A stretch of DNA of 33,372 bases from Balneolaceae bacterium (GTDB lineage: Bacteria; Bacteroidota; Rhodothermia; Balneolales; Balneolaceae). Under the pieces are notes generated by a model. The model saw only the letters and a list, made by a program, of their open reading frames with translations, had not been told where the DNA came from and searched no databases. Positions within the stretch are counted from its first letter, which is position 1; each line of letters begins with the position of its first letter. Shown one piece after another: positions 33,023 through 33,372 of this stretch. The position numbers and the translations under genes are program-made. The DNA is taken from contig JAFIFA010000047.1 of the NCBI GenBank assembly GCA_020832225.1, positions 1 to 33,372 on the forward strand, given 5' to 3'.

Positions 33023-33372
33023 ATGCGAAAATCGCTACTTCTCATTTTTTCACTCCTCTTTGCAGCGCCTCTGCATGCTCAGTTTTACAATACCCAATAC
33101 AGACTGCCCGATCAGAACTGGCAAGAGATTCGGAGCGAACAGTTTCGGGTAATCTACCCGGCCCGATATGAGTCGGAAGCGATTCGCACCCTTTCGATTC
33201 TGGAAAAGGAGAGCAGTGATATCAGAGAGCTGGTGGGGGGAGAACTTCGTCACTTTCCCTTTATTCTGAATCCGGAAAATGATCGTTCAAACGGCTTTGT
33301 CTCCCCTATGAATTTTCGTTCAGAAGTAGAGATTGCCCCGATAAAGGGTAAGGCCCTGAATCCGCAATCGGG
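33023..33372 (+). CDS. Secreted protein, 5' part only, probable peptidase-MA/TolB-propeller-like family
   Basis: ATG 33023 starts MRKSLLLIFSLLFAAPLHAQ, a clear signal peptide. The frame then stays open to the window edge (116 complete codons) with FYNTQYRLPDQNWQEIRSEQFRVIYPARYESEAIRTLSILEKES. The 'W..I.S..FRVIYP......A......LE' pattern and the later NGFVSPMNFRSEVEI resemble the N-terminus of large Bacteroidota proteins in which a peptidase-MA-like domain precedes a WD40/TolB-like propeller. Too little of the gene is visible to be sure. The ORF track misses it because there is no stop. It follows the Nramp gene by 13 bp and may be cotranscribed. Confidence 0.65.
   Translation, partial: MRKSLLLIFSLLFAAPLHAQFYNTQYRLPDQNWQEIRSEQFRVIYPARYESEAIRTLSILEKESSDIRELVGGELRHFPFILNPENDRSNGFVSPMNFRSEVEIAPIKGKALNPQS

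Overview
The window reads as chromosomal DNA of a Gram-negative member of the Bacteroidota/Balneolota/Rhodothermota group. This is inferred from CarboxypepD_reg-type TonB-dependent receptors, a MoaC-MoaB fusion, a MoeB-rhodanese fusion without the usual zinc cysteines, A/T-rich translation starts that often lack a Shine-Dalgarno, and mostly short intergenic gaps. No rRNA, tRNA, CRISPR array, transposase or integrase was recognised.

Layout. (1) 1-503: the 5' part of mvaD (mevalonate pathway), leaving the window. (2) 0.6-4.2 kb, minus: a probable copper-handling operon, with a small exported Cys protein, a His/Met-rich YtkA/FixH-like lipoprotein and a TonB receptor with an OprC-like CxxxM plug motif. 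(3) 4.4-6.2 kb: an uncharacterised 604-aa protein with nitronate-monooxygenase-like TIM-barrel motifs. (4) 6.2-18.5 kb: a near-complete molybdenum cofactor island (moaE, moaA, moaD, moaCB, moeB-rhodanese, mogA, moeA, mobA) plus a TauE-type permease. It surrounds a NapA-type nitrate reductase operon on the minus strand: napA, multiheme cytochrome c, small membrane protein, outer-membrane porin. (5) 18.5-21.6 kb: a beta-propeller lipoprotein, a 2OG-Fe(II) oxygenase lacking its N-terminus, a [2Fe-2S] thioredoxin-like ferredoxin and an SMP-30/gluconolactonase-like gene. (6) 21.8-24.5 kb: a four-gene operon whose first three proteins look like minor pilins PilV, PilW and PilX but have no prepilin leader; the fourth is a small secreted protein. 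(7) 24.5-33.4 kb: a large M14 carboxypeptidase, a second TonB receptor flanked by an exact 19-bp direct repeat, a baeRF-like protein, a non-canonical Nramp transporter and the start of a large secreted protein.

How the genes fit together. The Moco genes cover GTP to cPMP (MoaA, MoaC), cPMP to molybdopterin (MoaD, MoaE, with MoeB activating MoaD), adenylation and Mo insertion (MogA, MoeA) and GMP attachment (MobA), the form NapA uses. The obvious client, however, is broken as sequenced. napA has an in-frame TAA just after the 4Fe-4S domain, and the adjacent cytochrome gene has a frameshift best explained by loss of 4 nt inside its second CxxCH haem motif. A nonsense TAG also splits the SMP-30 gene, and the 2OG oxygenase lacks its N-terminal part. 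So 13.2-21.6 kb is either a decaying segment or a poorly polished part of the assembly; reads would decide.

The most novel-looking content is the leaderless PilV/W/X-like operon, with a hairpin ending one base before its first start codon, and the NMO-like 604-aa protein.
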